Positions 24,501 to 24,829 of a DNA stretch of 24,829 bases are shown here, one piece after another. Made by a program: the position numbers and the translations under genes. Every line of letters starts with the position of its first letter. Within the stretch, counting starts at the first letter, position 1. The DNA is taken from the NCBI GenBank assembly GCA_040901795.1, contig JBBDYH010000077.1, forward strand, positions 1 to 24,829, in the 5' to 3' direction. Below the pieces are notes generated by a model that did not search any database, was not told the DNA's origin, and saw only the letters and a program-made list of their open reading frames with translations. Source of the DNA: JBBDYH01 sp040901795 (GTDB lineage: Bacteria; Planctomycetota; Planctomycetia; Pirellulales; JALHPA01).

Positions 24501-24705
24501 CCCCACGACTGGTTAGATCACATACCGCCCGCAGCCCCGGCAAAATCTCGCGCAAGCGACTCGCGAACTGCGGGTGATCCGCCGTGATTTGCTGCGAATC
24601 GATCCTCTCGCCGGCGCGCAGCCGAGAGATCAGCTCATCCACCAGCGCCGCCAGCGCCGTTTCGGCGCCCGCGCTGTGTTCGCAAAGAGTGGCGTCAGTG
24701 ATCAT
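21535..24705 (-). CDS. Large receptor-type Ser/Thr kinase with helical (TPR-like) C-terminal half and REP-derived inserts
   Basis: 1056 residues. An N-terminal helical region (1-65) precedes the kinase domain (about 97-445). The glycine loop is GRGGMG (104-109), K126 is in VALK, E145 in NEAL, HRDIKPSN at 280-287 and DFG at 333-335. A membrane helix lies near 475-500. The rest is helical and rich in Leu, Ala, Glu and Arg, like the TPR-containing planctomycete kinases. Three stretches do not fit the fold and coincide with DNA palindromes: about 68-80 (GADIPVCRSG), about 190-235 (after IEALR), and 291-327 between NLMV and KLFITDFG. All keep the frame. The stop TAA is immediately followed by a REP. 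No clear ribosome site precedes ATG 24705. Ligand and targets unknown. Confidence 0.88.
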   Translation of the reverse strand: MITDATLCEHSAGAETALAALVDELISRLRAGERIDSQQITADHPQFASRLREILPGLRAVCDLTSRGADIPVCRSGAGPGGETDPNNLLAGVLGDFRILREIGRGGMGIVYEAIQTSLARRVALKVLPLAAMLDPRHLQRFKNEALAAASLDHPNIVEVHAVGCERGVHFYAMRYVEGQTLAAVIEALRLAVGGTPTLDCDDSSPLSFSDVAHQQGADGNGAPTEIQSDDKSPHSIDTVAAALSTLRTTRPGDFYRLVAELGIQAAEALDHAHQMGIVHRDIKPSNLMVECSHLPGAPGRDAARRKISPIGNSMSHHAERDDYTTPKLFITDFGLARIQSDAGMTLTGDLLGTLRCMSPEQAEGRTTILDHRTDIYSLGVTLYEIVTLHPAFPAEDRQTLLRQIANDEPPSPRRLNSNIPADLETILLKAIAKDSRDRYATAHDLAADLRSFISQQPIAARRPSHFDRSRRWIARHAALVSVAFAALGVVAAGGIIATTFTMRAYEAEADAHQLAEENLVLAREAVDDMYSKVATGWLAGETAVSSVQVELLQKALGFYERLANLPAETPAKRHDAGVASERASDIHHFLHDYDAAADTLRQSIDIHETLLKDDPANEKYVQALVTRYRKLGTIEELRSKLADSGAAYQQGWRHLEMLLSQDPDSSELAQERVRYLLLRATLLDRQSDFDGAERLVREARAAMSPLMMRTGGRNSLSLATLELKLVQLKCNRLLARVLRHQERLDEAEKIGTQALRICSSTRSGHFHDAKPLGQLAASLHEELAEIALAAGRAQDAVTHFRQSLAEQQRLLAANMPPVAFLWQNMRGNQSYKNLEAGLFCQYSETQLRLAAALEAAGRYFEAEETLYEAMYASMLNQADVGPQVVLRYQLVLANSSSQLAKLLRDRERVDADQALQLAAIAWQWIEDEFPGEEHDAAKELDRLRRERPDILAEAQKGATSDDEAESVLPRRMQAIACLRAGHWQEAIGPLTFIADWRTRGKAYDWLYIAMAHHHLKHADEARGWYERAVASMQEEQLLDEDVNDLRLRAAELIGD
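23731..23834. repeat. BIME (family D variant) inside the kinase domain
   Basis: The edges are inverted AGTGTAG (23731-23737) and CTACACT (23828-23834). The left hairpin CATCACGC-TCC-GCGTGATG is the family D hairpin with one compensated base pair. The right hairpin is CATCT..CCCGGCGCGCCGGG..AGATG. Both have a GTAG foot. It encodes about 35 residues between the HRD and DFG motifs. Confidence 0.85.
24003..24130. repeat. REP pair (family E) inside the kinase domain
   Basis: One hairpin is AGTCGGC-GTGCC-GCCGACT (24112-24130). The other, at 24003-24020, is GCGGCGAC-TT-GTCGTCGC with one mismatch. They lie in a low-complexity stretch of the kinase rich in Asp, Ser, Gly and Pro that interrupts the N-lobe/C-lobe hinge region. 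Confidence 0.6.
24483..24502. repeat. REP palindrome (family F) before the kinase domain
   Basis: Perfect hairpin GGCAGACA-GGAA-TGTCTGCC. Read on the minus strand it encodes GADIPVCR within the linker between the N-terminal helices and the kinase domain. Confidence 0.6.
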
Positions 24706-24735
24706 GATCAGATTTTGTTTTCGTTCGGTTGGGGG

Positions 24736-24795
24736 GTGGCACTGACAAACTCGTTTGTCAGTGGCCGGAAGTAAGCCACTTCTATGATTCCACTC
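24736..24795. repeat. REP element (A-like) upstream of the large kinase
   Basis: Perfect hairpin CACTGACAAAC-TC-GTTTGTCAGTG (24740-24763) in a GTGG context like family A. It is followed by a weaker palindrome GAAGT-AAGCC-ACTTC (24768-24782). It occupies the leader of the kinase gene. Nothing else is recognisable to the window end. Confidence 0.7.
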
Positions 24796-24829
24796 GGATC
24801 AAGCCCCGGTAGTTGGTTTGTGTTTTATT

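Overview
The window looks like a piece of a Planctomycetota chromosome (Pirellulales-like), judged from gene content only: Hanks-type Ser/Thr kinases, Tat-exported Gfo/Idh/MocA oxidoreductases, a redoxin / cytochrome c / copper-monooxygenase-like / EF-hand fusion, a leucine-rich-repeat exported protein, PEP-CTERM proteins with dockerin-like calcium loops, and many short palindromic repeats with two REP-associated (RAYT, IS200-like Y1/HUH) transposases. No rRNA, tRNA or CRISPR was seen. The genes are GC-rich, so most long antisense frames are shadows.

Layout. 1-1574 (minus): 3'-truncated phage-fibre-like protein with a pectate-lyase-3 type beta-helix start. 2092-7631 (plus): divergent Ser/Thr kinase, the redoxin fusion, then an MMPL/RND transporter. 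7728-10410 (minus): LRR protein and a Tat-exported sulfite-oxidase-like molybdoenzyme. 10772-12936 (plus): Gfo/Idh/MocA oxidoreductase and a small zinc-ribbon membrane protein. 12960-13985 (minus): second Gfo/Idh/MocA protein lacking the usual EKP lysine. 14524-15772 (plus): thioredoxin-fold protein and a family 2 glycosyltransferase. 15878-21447: two paralogous PEP-CTERM trypsin-like proteases (minus) on either side of a beta-propeller/dockerin PEP-CTERM protein (minus), with one RAYT gene (plus) in each gap. 21535-24705 (minus): a 1056-residue receptor-type Ser/Thr kinase with a helical sensor-like C-terminal half.

The strongest theme is REP/BIME elements (small palindromes, several with a GTAG foot). 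At least six or seven sequence families occur. Two flank the RAYT genes: a perfectly duplicated 60-bp element around 17002-17652, and an inverted pair around 19696-20361 with a third copy at 21461-21533. The elements enter coding sequence repeatedly. The large kinase appears to carry three in-frame palindrome inserts, one of them between the HRD and DFG motifs. One PEP-CTERM protein gets its last residues and stop codon from a REP. One protease has lost its stop to a REP and reads on through the antisense of the RAYT gene. The thioredoxin and kinase genes end exactly where a REP begins. The other protease paralog carries a +1 frameshift that separates its catalytic Ser from its His and Asp.
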